DNA from: Macquaria australasica
Taxonomy: Eukaryota > Chordata > Actinopteri > Centrarchiformes > Percichthyidae
Direction: 5' to 3'
Length of the DNA stretch: 64,000 nucleotides
Assembly: GCA_005408345.1 (NCBI GenBank)
Contig: SEMN01000061.1
Span: 689,501-753,500 of the forward strand
The position numbers and the translations under genes are program-made. Numbering within the stretch: the first letter of the stretch is position 1; each line of letters begins with the position of its first letter. Below, piece after piece: positions 11,235 through 23,418 of this stretch. The notes beneath the pieces were generated by a model. It saw only the letters and a list, made by a program, of their open reading frames with translations, did no database searches and was not told the DNA's origin.

Positions 11235-13319
11235 GGAGCACACTGCCCTCCTTCCAGGCGTTTCACTTTTGCACAGGATGTGATGTCACAACCTGTTTAC
11301 TGTCTCGGGAGAACAAACAACCTCCTCCGCCACCACTTTGACCTGCAATGCCTCTGTCACCAATCGCATCAGAGACTCTGAGGAACAGGACACTGTTGCT
11401 CCAGCTAATCCTCAGTAAGCATGGAACAAAAACACCCCATCCCCCTGAGTGAAGACCAAATTGCTCTCCCAAAGCCCCCTGATGCTTCTACGCGTGACCC
11501 CGAACCTGTGCTGACCCCGCCGCCGTCGACAGTAGTGGGTTCAAATGAAGCATTTTTCACATCTTTCTTGGTGTATCACTTCTCACAGCATCATGCAGCT
11601 CTGTGCAGACTCAGAACGTTCCTTCTTAGCCTCCTGGGGCTCACTGATATCACATAACCCCTGGCAGCTGTTTCCCCCAAAACCTGCTGTCCAATGTGTT
11701 AATAGTTCAGATCTATCTTGTTACATCGCGTGGGCTGACAGATTTAGTCATCAAGGAACACTATATCGTGGCAGGTATGCAAATGTATGTAAATGACAGT
11801 TGTTTTAAATAGTTATGGTTAGGGTGAGACATTCTTAAGATTGATATGATGGCGGCTGCTAAATAACGGGGTCAACATCTCAGCTGAGTATGTCGTCTGT
11901 TTCCGAGTCTTAAATTTCCTCTGAATACCATACCTGCAACAAACCCAGAACACTTTATTATGTACAAAATAACCTCCATCCCCTTCTTCTTTTTTTTGGA
12001 GGGAGTGACTCAACAGGAGAGGAATGCTCTCCAAGAGTGCTGAGAAATGCCAGCATCTCCTCCAAACAGTCTTTGCTGGAATCTGGCAAAGCCCAGGGAA
12101 GAGTGTCAGGGTCGATGATTTAGACGACTGCAGCCGAGACGGGTGTCACCTTGTGCGCCATGGCTCAAGCCCGAGGAATGGGGGGGGCGGAATAAGGCAA
12201 GGAAATATGCCTAAATCTGGCAGCGCACAATCTGGCCCACTGCTATACGACAAATGACATCATTTTGCCATGGAAAGAGAGCTGGTGGAAATTTGCAGCG
12301 GGAAGTCAGCTGCCTACCGGTGGCTGCCATGCACTGTGGTTAGAAAAGTATTTTTTCCATTGGCAAATCCTGTCCCCAGACCCTTTATTCTTTTTCTTTC
12401 TACTGTAGTTTTGTACATTTCACACTTTTTATGAGGCTGCATTCAACGGGAGTTTTATTTGCCTGTTGTATCGGCTGACATTTGACATTTGAAGGGAAAT
12501 GTTCAACAAAAGATACACAATTAATTGAAGAGATCACTGAATGAGATACAAAAACATATCCAGGTCAATGCTTGTGCATGTTCAACAGGAGAGGACTAGT
12601 GTTTGCATTATTATTACCATTTTGCTTAAAGACCTCTAATTTGTAGATCACTTGTTGGCCAAAACAGATAAGGCAATCAAGGCACTACCTCACATCTGTC
12701 TGAAGTTTGTGCTGTGAGCATAATCTTATTTCAGGGGTTAATCTTAGGTCACTTAGGAAAGCAAACCGCCATGACCTGACACTACTCTCCTTATGATTAC
12801 AGCCTCACATCATCTGTATTTACCTCAATCCGAGAAGTTATCATCATCATCGCTCAAAACTCAAGACAAACTGTGTACTTTTACACGAGCAATTTTGCTG
12901 TGGTTTGCAAATTGTTTTGAAAGCAAATGCCACTCATCGCTTACAGTCCAGGCGAGTGAGTGTGTGTATATTTGATCCAAATTCATCTTGGTTATTATTG
13001 CACATGAGGAAATGGGGTTTGGATCCAGAGAAGCATGCTCCCTCAATCAGTAAAGAAAATAGTGGACCTTGTGGTACCATGTTTCCATGAGGTGGTTTTG
13101 CCCTAGAGAGCTGTGCTGGAGTCACTGAGCTCTGAAGTGGTATGGATACCATAAAGGATAAGTCCGAGCTAAGTCCTGGTGATAACTCTGTCTCCAAGAC
13201 TGAGGGTATTCTCCATGGGAACACATCAGACTGATGGTATTCAGATAACTGTTTTTATCCTGTGAGCAGCCATTACACTATGGGACAAAGTAGAAAGACA
13301 CTGGCGTCAGTGCACCTCA

Positions 13320-13480
13320 TTTTACACAAAGCAACTGAATCCGTCGGGGAGCTCAAAGCGCCCGAGCCACAAGAGGATTCCTCCCTGCTTTAATTGAATC
13401 TAAAAACGCCATTACCGTTTAATTAAATGCAGCACATTCCCTTCAGATCTGGGAATGACACAGTTGGGGCAATGACAACC
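13320..13480. promoter_or_regulatory. Candidate conserved non-coding block
   Basis: A non-repetitive stretch containing TTTAATTGAATC, CGCCATTACCGTTTAATTAA and ATGCAGCACATTCC. It is dense in TAAT/AATTA homeodomain-type cores and includes one CATTCC (TEAD-type) core. It shares an 18-mer with 40800-40817. Regulatory function is inference only. Confidence 0.25.
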
Positions 13481-16400
13481 AAAACAGAGCCCTCTGTTTG
13501 ATATTTCACAATAATCCCAAAGAACTTAAAGTGCTTGTTAAACTGGCGGTGGGACTGACATTCAGTTCTGTCTGCTAATATTTCATTGCTGCATCTGAGC
13601 TCAGATCTAAGCGCTTTGTTTCGGTGTGGATCATGTTTGGAGAAAATGGGAGAACCCAGAATAACCCCAAAGAATCGGCGTCCAAAATAACAAGCTTTCA
13701 GGACCCTGAGACTAAACTAGACCAGATGACCATCTGTTGCCTCCTCTTCCATCCTAAAGACCCACAGACAGTATTCTTTATAAGCCTCTCAATCCAAAAA
13801 GTATTGGCATAAACATATGGCCGGGTCTAAGGACCTTATTAGTGTACATTAACACCAGACAAATCACATTAACCTCCAAGAAGGTGCCGTGGCCATACTT
13901 TCTGAACCGGAGGGGGTACAAATACATATGTTAATGATGATTAAGCTAACTGTTTTTTGACCGCTGCAGCTGCTATGAGGGCACACACTGCTGTGAGAGC
14001 CTCGCAGGGGGTTGATTTGAAGGAAACAGCAGCACCCACCTCCTGGGAAAGGCTGCGAGTTGCCCCGAGTTGCTCAGTCTAAGCCGTGCTAAGAAGCAGG
14101 TTTGAGTGTCTCTGCTGGCACAAGAGATAATCTCTTCCTTCAACATATATTGACTGATGTTTTATCGATAAACAGACAAACAACTATAAAGCTGGGATGT
14201 CCAAACAACTGTGTTCATTAAACTGGGAAGTCCAGGACAGGTTGACTTAGGGAAGACAGATGAATGTGTAAATTTATGAGACAGCCCATCTGTAGCCTGA
14301 AGCTTAAGGCTAAACGGTTAATTAAGGTTTATGGACTGCGGCTAGATTGTGCTCTTAAGGGACAGCGTAAATAAAACACATCGTTACTCAGGGGGGAGAG
14401 AATTGGCCGCCATCAAGGCAAAATTGACATTTTTCTGCCTCTGAGAACCTGTTGCTTTGCGACAAAGCTTCTTTTAATGCGACCCCGTACAGCACCCATG
14501 AATGGCCTCAGAGGAGCTGAGTGCAGGGTGCGAGCTGTCCCACTGCACAGTTTGCCAAACATAACAGAGTAAACAGAGGTTTTCTCACAGTTAACAAGCA
14601 AGAGAGTGAAAGGGATATCTCAGTAGAACACTCAAAGCTGCTAACCAGTATAAGGGGGAAAGAGTATTTCTTATAATACGGCAATCTCAGAGGCATTCGT
14701 CAAATTAAACCTAAAATGTTATACAGCTCACCAGTTATTTATGGAGTGCTGCGTCTGAATGCTTTTGCATAATTTCTTCCCCATATGTTACGGATAGGGT
14801 TTGGCGGTTTGCAGGCAGGGAAGGAAAGCATATCGACAGACAAAAAGTGCTGTTTTTTCTCATATTTTAGGGCCTGTGGTGAAATTTAATAAAGTGATTT
14901 GCCTTTTGTGTTTTTATTACAATGGTGCTTTTATTTGCTGCCTTGTTGAATATTTGGAAATCTCTATTTAGCAGTGACTGTTTTCCATTTTATGGTGACA
15001 CAGCAATACCAACAGATCATAACCAGTGTGAGAGGTGGGAAACATACTGGCAGTATAACTTGCTCATAATACAACTCTATAATGTTCATACATGGGCCAT
15101 ATAAACCTGAAATATGACTTTGGAAGTGTTTAAGAGTGAAAGCATGCATACTTATTCACACACATTACACACTGCAAGTTATTTAAATAGAAGAGCAAAT
15201 CATGAACAGCTACAGCTAGTTATGATAAAATTAGCTTTGTGAGAATGTGATGTGCTAACCAGGGTCCTAAGAGAAACGAAGCAAATAAACATCATTAATA
15301 GGTGGATCTTGCCAGGCTGAAGCACTAATCATCCAACCCACACCACCTTTTTTAAATCCCCCCCCCCCATTACTTACCAAAGCTGTTTACACAAACATCC
15401 AGATCCAGCAATTGTTAAAGTGTACCAGGGAGTGGAAAAGAGAAAACAGGCGATAGGAAAAAACTCTGCAAGACCACATTGTTACTGCAAAGTTTTTTAA
15501 GAGCTGATCCAGAATGTTACTGCTCTGTTAAAGTTCATTTGAGGAACCTGATATTTTATTTGGCTAAGTCTTGTGTTGCCACTAGACTGCAGACTGTCTG
15601 AAACCTTCAGATACGGACCCCATTAAAGATTTATTGTGGCAAGCGTTGGACAGTGATCTAGCAATGCCCTGGCCACGTTTTAACACCACGTTATCAGTGT
15701 TCATACAAGGACTTTATTTGCTCTATAGTATATTTCTATTTTCCTAACATGCCAGAGATGGATAGATATATTGTATGTTGTTCTTGTTCAAAACCTGATG
15801 ACAGACAGGACATTGACTGATCATTATTCAACTAAACAAGTCAGGGGAAAAAAAAAAAACCTCAAGAAGACTGGGTTGGGACTGGAAGAGGGTTTGTACA
15901 CCAGATTCATGGGAGCCGCTTAAGAAAATAAAAGATCCTTCTTTTAAATAGGGATGGTCATTAAAATTCTTTATCTGCTAGGCGGTCGTTTAGCCCCCCA
16001 AAACTTCCCCTCACCCACCAGCCAAAAGGCCATATACAAACAGCGTGGCACTATGGAGCGATGTGCTGGAGGCATGTGAAAGACATGGGATTTCTATGCG
16101 ACCGTATCCGCCATAATAGGCATGGGCCAAGGGATTTACTGTGCCTTCTCTTTAATAAATGTGACCAAACTTGGTCCATGTCAATGCGCCCCGAGGACGC
16201 TCTCACCACCACATGCAGCCTCGCACGCACTCTGAGGCAACGGACAAAATGCACAAATACAAACGCACAAATTTTGGTCAATTTTAACTCAGTTCCGTAA
16301 TATAACTCAAGCTTAGTTTGAATACTGTCATTCTGATTTGATCCATTAACATACTGAAACCAAGGGATGTTGAGGTGAGTCGATTACTTCCAACATGATC

Positions 16401-19247
16401 TTTGATGTTAAAAACTAAGAGAGACACTAAACATGAAGTGTGAAATTAAATAATCAAATCCTTAAAATCCAAATTACATTAGTACAAACTGACACATAAA
16501 TAAAAGAGGTTATTATCCATTTCAGAATACATAAACACAACAATAACAAACATCTAATTGATGACTCAAGAAACGTTTCTTGGTGATGACACAAGTAAAC
16601 TTTCATTTATAACTTGGATAACCACTGACCTGACCCCTAAAAGTCCCTCTTGCTTTTTTATAACTTGATATTTAATGGAAGGCAGTTCCATAGTAGGACA
16701 CCAATATAAAAAAAAAGCTTCTGGCAACATTTGTTAGTTATTGAGAATACAGTTTACACAGACAAAGGTGAATCCAGCATTCAAATCATGTAACGTCATT
16801 AAGTTTATGAACCATGAAAAAAACTTGACCAGCTGCCAGATACATAAAAATATGTTTGTTTTTTCAATCACAGATGCCCAGTTAAAGCTACTCCATAAAC
16901 ACTGTGTGGCTCTGTTCGAAATCTTATTGTTTCACATTCTTCCAAGAGGGCATAACTTGTACGTTCTAAGCAGAAGCCTACAAATCTGATTTGCCCACAG
17001 CTGATCCCAGATGTTGGCCCAGCATTAAGATTAGCCTCGGACCCTGCAGCCCCCAATGTCTCCCACTATCTGCACAACTAGTTAACTCAGAAATGCTGCA
17101 AACAACTTTCCATAAACAAGGAAGAGAGAGAGAAAAAACAGCTGAAATATCCCAGGTCTGATCTTCAAGTTTCCTCTCAACAAGATGCCTTGTAAAACAC
17201 CTTCAAGCAGCTTATATGGATGCCACATTTCATGGGGGCTGTGCTCAGATTTTCAAATAATGGCAGACGTTTGCCAAATTCTGCCGCTCTCCCGAGCCAG
17301 AACCCATTATGGGAACCAGCACCCGGTGAGCTCTTTTGTTTCCATCCATTTCATGACAGATTTCAGTCAGCACAGCAGCAGAGAGGGTCCTGAAGCTCTG
17401 CTCAGGCTGTGATTAATGAGTTTACCTTCACTGAAGTGACCGAAAATGTCCCAGGAGGAGGGACCACTATGGCACAATGCACAGGCACACAGCCCAGGAA
17501 GTCAGTCGATTATTCATTCACAGAACAAATTTTAAAAAGCATGTAAGTTAGAGCACATTTGCCTGATCATAAGTCATGTAGCACTAGTATTGAAACACAA
17601 AATTATTTCTTCTGCTCATGATGAAGTGTTTGTAGGGCACAGTGGCTTTCATATACATACCAAATATGACAATACAACATATTTTTTTGACAAACAGATA
17701 GCTTAAGTCCTTAAGTCTGGCAGAATAATACTTTTACAGACTGAAGGCTTAAGGTGATAAATCCTCCTGAGTCTTTTTTTTCTCTCTCTGTTACATGGTG
17801 TTTTGGAGTAGAACTAGTCAAATACAGAAGTACAGGAAGATAAAGGCAAACGTTAACATGTTAAGATGAATGTCTGCGGTTGAAAATGGGTCATGGTAGA
17901 CAGCAGACTTGGAGACATGTCTGCACCTTCAACATTTCCTGCCAGATAGCGCCTGGGAGAACCATTTCCCCGCACTGTCTCAGCCGAGGCCTCAAAAATG
18001 TGAGAAAATGCTTCTGGGTAATTTGGCCTGTACTATGATTATGGGGTTTTTGATATTTTGATATTCTACCCCAAATCCCTCTTTCTGCCTCTTACCAACA
18101 TTGTACTGAAACGTCCTGTCAAAATATTTTGGAATTGTTGTCAGGGCTCTAAATATGGACTCCTTGTGAAGCGTACAAAAAGGGATCGAATCCTAATTAG
18201 TATGTTCGCTTGTTGGGCAACTTTGTCCATGTGGCACAAACCTCTGAATACTATATGAAGCAAGAAAATCTCAACAAAGCATGAAGAAAAAATATACTTT
18301 TTTTTGTTACTTAGACTTGATCATGAACATTTATTGCACAGTTTTTGATTAATGTACTATTGTAATGAAAAAAAAACCTAAAATATAACAGTCTCTCCCA
18401 CAAATATGCAAATGATTCACTGACTAGGAACACTGAAAAGTGTGTTTATGTAGAAGCGTCTAACATTTTTCAGAAGCAAGACATGCAACATTGTCCCAAT
18501 TCTCACCAAAGCCTGTGCACAGTCAAAAATACACAGCGTTTTGAACGGTCACGTGGTCAGTACAGGAATGAAACAGAACCACCCTCAGACCATGACGGCC
18601 GTGCCAGAGCAGCTCAGGGAAACATATACTTAACCGGGATACCATGTGATTTAGCTGCAACGGGGATATGCATGTACTCCTTTAACTGCACATTAACTGG
18701 CCTCTATGCAATAACAAGTTAACCTTTTATCTGGCTATAACAAGCTCTACCGCTGTATCCAAATAAACAGAGGATGCTGTTCAATCGAACCCGCTGAAAG
18801 GACTTCTGGGGAATAGGTCAAAAAACACCCACCATTTTGCAAGCTAAAAACTCCCGAATGTTTAGGTTATTGTGCCACACAAAAAGAGCACTGTGCACAC
18901 TATGAAATCAAAATGCTGTTTGTTGACATTGCTGTTAGTTTATGAAAATATAATTGTTCAGCTTGGTTTTACTGGCTGATTACAAAATATGTTTCTAGCT
19001 TTGCTGAAATTCCACAATGTCCATGTAAGGACATGTTAAACTTTATCATCCATGATCTGGTGTATCTGGTAGAGGACTGAGCTCCGTGTAATAAGTTGAA
19101 TGTGGTATGAGTTCAGACATAAACAACTGATTTTGGAACACTATAAACTGAAACACAATACTGCAAGGCCAGCATAAAATCATCTTTCAAACATTTCAAG
19201 ATGGTATCAGCCGCCCTCACAGCTCAAAACGTCCACTGCGGTCTTAC

Positions 19248-19422
19248 CTGAGTCGGTGGCTGTAATCAGCAGGATGTATTTCCCCTGAGCCTCGCGGTCC
19301 AGAGTCTGGGTCAGGCTCAGCTGACCGCTGGATGACAGGCTGAACGCGCCCTCATCATTCCCACCACTGAGCATGTAGCTTAGCTGGCCGTTGGCACCTT
19401 GGTCGTCATCTCTGGCAACAAC
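19248..19422 (-). CDS. fat4: fat4 exon (human exon 6 equivalent), cadherin repeat body
   Basis: 175-nt exon with acceptor TTTCCAG (AG at 19424-19423) and a strong donor TCAG|GTAAGA (GT at 19247-19246). It encodes 58 codons (residues 557-614) plus the first base of a Gly codon. The translation starts VVARDDDQGANGQLSYML, carries the LDRE calcium-binding motif and ends LLITATDS, the body of one cadherin repeat without its C-terminal linker. That linker is on the next exon, 12 kb downstream in the transcript direction. Phase joins the flanking exons exactly. Confidence 0.93.
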
Positions 19423-19582
19423 CTGGAAAACACGGGAACAAGCTTCTTAGGGATTCGGAGGATCAAACTTCTTCTTCTTGTACAAGAAATGTGTTTTTCA
19501 TTTCCAGCAGTAGAAGAAGAACAGTTTGTCTGGAATAAATAGAAGAACTGGAGAGTCAGAGGGAGCTGCATTAGCATGGCAG

Positions 19583-20133
19583 CAGTGGTGGAAAGTAACT
19601 AATTACATGTACTCAAGTACTGTACTTAAGCACAGTTTTGAGGTACTTTACTTCAGTGTTTCAATTTTATGCTACTTTATACTCCTACGTCACTACATTT
19701 CAGGGTAAACTACAAACTACATTCATTTTGCAGCTCTAGTTACTAATTACTTTGCAGGTGAAGATTTGAAAAACCTATAAAAAAGCATATACAATACAAA
19801 GCATTTTTATACAGTAAATTAACTAAAATGGGTAAAATTGGCTCTCCCGCAGCCAGCAATATCACTAAATTGGTGCTTACATGTTAATGCATCATCACAA
19901 ATAATCAAAAAATAAAAAATATAATAAATAGTAATGTAACACAGAGCCAATTTTCCTCCTTGATGAGTAGTTTTACTTTTATAATTTAAGTACATTTAGC
20001 TAACAATACTCACATACATTTAGTAAATATTAAAGCTATGAATACAGAACTTTTACTGGTAAGAAAGTATTTTTAAATAGTGATTTTGTTTCTTTTACTT
20101 AAGTAAAAGCTTTGAATACCTCTTTCACCACTG
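19583..20133 (+). mobile_element. hAT-type MITE with terminal inverted repeats and 8-bp target duplication
   Basis: The left end is CAGTGGTGGAAAGTAACT and the right end is CTCTTTCACCACTG, giving inverted ends CAGTGGTG(G)AAAG. The flanks CATGGCAG (19575-19582) and AATGGCAG (20134-20141) match at 7 of 8 bases, the duplication length expected for hAT elements. The interior has the GTACTCAAGTACTGTACTTAAG and ATTTTATGCTACTTTATACT strings of a very common fish MITE. There is no coding capacity in its 551 bp. Confidence 0.85.
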
Positions 20134-20261
20134 AATGGCAGCATCAAATCTTACACAAGTACAACCTTCATATAAATGTCAATTTTTACCCTTATCTTAA
20201 ATGACGGCGTAAGGATAGAGGATATCATATGCTGTATAGATTGTAAAGCCCTTACCAGCAA

Positions 20262-20650
20262 CTTATAGTTAAAATATCAAAAGTAAAAATACTATTACAG
20301 AGTGGGCCCTTTAAGAGTATTATCATTATTTATATATTAAATCATTGGATTATTATTATTGATGCATGAAAGTGTAATCAGCCTTATAATGTTGCAGCTT
20401 GTCGAGGTTTTTAACTACTTTGCACACTGTTGGGTAGTTTAATCTATGACAATGCATCATATTTTAGTTGTTGATGACATGTTTTATATTTAAAATCTGA
20501 ATCTGTGAAATAACAAGAAACTTTAAATATTCTAATAAAAGTAGTGGACTAAAAAGTGCAATGTTTCCCTCTGTAACATAATGGCGTAGAACCATAAAGT
20601 AGCATAAAATAAAAATACTTAAAGCAAGACTATGGAACTTTAGAAAGACA
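20262..20650 (-). mobile_element. Degraded MITE, same broad family as 19583-20133, opposite orientation
   Basis: Contains ATCAAAAGTAAAAATACTATTACAGA, ATTGATGCATGAAAGTGTAA, ACTGTTGGGTAGTTTAATCTATGACAATGCATCA-type strings and AAAGTAGCATAAAAT. The last is the reverse complement of ATTTTATGCTACTTT in the upstream copy. A further fragment, GTAAAGTACCTCAAAAGTATG, sits near 20915. Terminal repeats are not intact. Confidence 0.65.
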
Positions 20651-22014
20651 AAACACATTCTTCTTCTTACAAATGAAAAGTTGAATCTATAAGCAAAAAA
20701 ACACACTCTTGCTCAATTCAATACACTCAGGTGTTTTGTAGTTACGGCCTGACTTGGTCTGGTATGACCAGTAGGTTTTGTTGGCTTAATGGCAAACTGA
20801 CATTACTGAGTCAGGTTGGTGACTATATGACTACTTGTGCTACATTTACGGGATGATAGTAAATGTGAGTGCTATTCAGTGAAAGTTACACTTAGGTCTC
20901 ACTTTAAGTACTGTAAAGTACCTCAAAAGTATGTTTGAGTACAGATCTTGAGTCAATATACTTAGCTCCATATTCCACAAATCAAAGAATTCTCATTCTT
21001 GCGCATTAGCAGTTTTACTGCTGTTTTCATTCCTGGATGTTTTCCAGTGGAGCATTTTAGCAAGAAAGCTCAAAGAAGCTCAATTCACACAACCAAATAT
21101 AGCTGGGAGTAACCCAGTATAACCACGATCCTCACTGAGTCTTTCCACTGAAGCAGCTGAGGGTTAATTACCATCATGGTGCTGAGCAGCACCATGAAGG
21201 TAATTGTTGAGGGAAGGAAGATCATTACTTATTCACTTTGTCTAATCAGACTTTCCCAGGAAATCCAGGAAAAGAAAGCCAGAAAAGTCAAATATGCCTC
21301 TACTCTAGGCTGCTGTGGGGATTAAGGACTGACACTAATTTAATGGTTTCTGTGTATGAAACTATTAGTCAGTTTAATTTTACCCAAACTACCACACTTC
21401 ACTGGTGTGCCCAAATGCATTGTGGGCTCTCCAGCTCTCCCTGCCGTCCGTGCCGCAGACAGGCATAGCCAGGTTAGCGTACAGATGTGTGTTCTTGTGT
21501 GGCTAAACCTACCACGTCTGGACCCCATCCCACCACATAACTGTACCCTCATTTCCTCACAAGGTACACAAGCGAAAGAAAATGGAATTGCGCCGTCACT
21601 GGAAATCAGTCCGTCCCCTCCATTTTTTATACATGGCTCATTTAGTCATCAGGGTGGTTGGGATGTTAATTGCCCTGTCATGCAATTTAGCCCTGTTTCA
21701 TATTTCAGTGAAACCCTATAAAGCCCTAATTGTGCAGAGCAAATTGCAGTCATACATCATTTCTTTATCATTTTAGTCAGGTATTTGTCATGGCATTTAG
21801 CAAAATAAGACCACCGTGCTAAGTGGTTTAGTACACTGATACCGCTCACATACCTGCACTTATTAAGTTAGTATTACTACAAATTTGGTTAAGGCATTAG
21901 AACTGTCATTCAAAACACTGCCTTCTTTTCACTTAGGAAGTCCTGTCTGTGAACGTTAATGACATCCTAACTGCTTAAATTTTAATGAATGTCTTGACAA
22001 GAGAAAAAACAAAC

Positions 22015-22937
22015 CTGCAGAATGTTTTTTGGTAGGTTCTCCAAGTTCTCCTTAACATTGACAGTGTAAGGAGAGAGCTCAAACACAGGTGAGCAGTCAT
22101 TGACGTCCAACAACACAATGTTGACAGTTGCACGGTCCACCCTGGGGCTGCTGCCTCGGTCGGAGGCTTGGACCACCAGTGAATAGGATAAACGTGCCTC
22201 ACGGTCCAGCTGCTTGGCCACTGAAATCACCCCTGTAACCGAATCAATCCTGAAATCAGAGTTGGTGTTGCCTCCTGAGATAGAAAATCGGATCTGCCCG
22301 TTGGTGCCTTCGTCTGCATCGCTGGCGAACACCTGAATGACATCAGTCCCAGTCAAAGTGTTCTCCTCGATCTCAATGTCGTAGATATTCTGTGAGAAGC
22401 TTGGCGTGTTGTCGTTGACGTCCAGAACCATCATAGTCACATCCATTGTTGAAGACAGAGGGGGTTCGCCTTTATCTGTAGCTACGACTGTGAGGGTGTA
22501 GTTGGAAAGCTCCTCACGGTCAAGTTCCCCAACCAACCTGACGTCTCCATCGATTGTACTGATGCTGAACTTGTTACCGAAAGGTCCTTTGAGGGAGTAC
22601 TCGACGTAGCTGTTGGGTCCACTGTCAGCATCTGTGGCCTGGGCAGTGAACACGACCGTATCCACCGGCGTGTTCTCCTGAATGTAAGTCATCTTCTGAG
22701 AGGTGAAGGTTGGCGAGCAGTCATTGACATCCAGAAGAATGACCGACACCTGGGAAGTACTGGTGAAGCGGGTCATGGGAGGGGGAGCCAGGTCGTTGAC
22801 TGTGATCACCAGGTTGTAGAAGGATTGGGTTTCTCTGTCCAAGGCCTTCTTGGTTTGGAGGACTCCTTCCTTGGTGATGATAAAGTGGCCCTGGGGATCA
22901 CCAGATGCAATTCTGTAGAGGAGCTGGGCATTTGGAC
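22015..22937 (-). CDS. fat4: fat4 exon (human exon 5 equivalent), three cadherin repeats
   Basis: 923-nt exon. The acceptor is TTTCCAG (AG at 22939-22938) and the donor is CTGCAG|GTTTGT (GT at 22014-22013). It completes a Gly codon and then encodes 307 codons (residues 250-556), ending in phase 0 at NILQ. Linkers are visible at exon residues 69-77 (DVNDCSPTF), 172-180 (DVNDNTPSF) and 277-285 (DVNDCSPVF). LDRE or LDREE motifs occur in each repeat, along with the FAT4-like blocks QENTPVDTVVF, TLTGTDVIQVF and FELSPYTVNV. Two of the three linkers have Cys in place of the last Asn of DxNDN. A frame reading leftward from a Met codon near 22971 and on past the donor is intron read-through and not a separate gene. 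Confidence 0.95.
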
Positions 22938-23101
22938 CTGGAAAACATGCCAAGAGGGAATCAGAATACAATAATAATGATAAATTAATTATTTCAAAGT
23001 TAGGTTTGTTTTACGGTGACTTTTTAAAGCTACTGGGTAACAACACATGTTGGTTAGTTCCAAATGCCAATGAGAAGCCACAAATTCTTTTTAGTAAACT
23101 G

Positions 23102-23418
23102 TAGGGCTGCAACTAATGATTTTTTTCATTATGGACTAATCTGCCAATTATTTTCTTGATACATTTATTAATAGCTCTGTCTAAAAAATGTCAGAAAATA
23201 GCAAAAGATGCCAGACAATTACCCACAGCCCAAGGTGACATCTTCAAATGTCTTGTTTTGTCTGACCAGCAGTCCAAAACCAAGAAGACTTCTGTTTACT
23301 ATCATGTGTGAAAAAGAAAAGCATGACATTCTCATATTTGAGAAGCTTGATCCAGCATACGTTTGGCATTTTTGCTCTAATAAATCGATCGGCTAATTGA
23401 CCAGTTGTTGCAGCTGTG
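23102..23418 (+). mobile_element. hAT-type MITE with perfect 8-bp target duplication
   Basis: The element runs from TAGGGCTGCAACTAATGATT to CAGTTGTTGCAGCTGTG, and its ends are imperfect inverted repeats (TAGGGCTGCAAC against CACAGCTGCAAC). It is flanked on both sides by GTAAACTG (23094-23101 and 23419-23426). The interior includes ATTTTCTTGATA and AAATCGATCGGCTAATTGA, typical of the teleost GGGCTGCAACTAACGATTAT family. At 317 bp it is non-coding. Confidence 0.88.

Larger units (their letters stand above)
7095..19247 (-). other. fat4 intron (12.2 kb)
   Basis: The longest intron lying wholly inside the window. It contains a dispersed repeat with two tandem units (about 8640-9000), a second dispersed repeat (about 9040-9310), a (TG)26 microsatellite (11160-11211), a C11 run (15358-15368) and a candidate conserved block around 13320-13480. 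No exon is supportable, and the many short open frames lack family motifs. Confidence 0.85.
19423..22014 (-). other. fat4 intron (2.6 kb)
   Basis: Contains one well-bounded hAT-type MITE (19583-20133) and a degraded, oppositely oriented relative (20262-20650). The rest, including 21000-21950, is unremarkable AT-rich sequence. Confidence 0.88.

Noticed and set aside
21982..22971. A 329-codon minus-strand open frame as a separate small gene
   Set aside because: It is the 923-nt fat4 exon with read-through into both flanking introns; phases and acceptor/donor sites show it is internal coding sequence.
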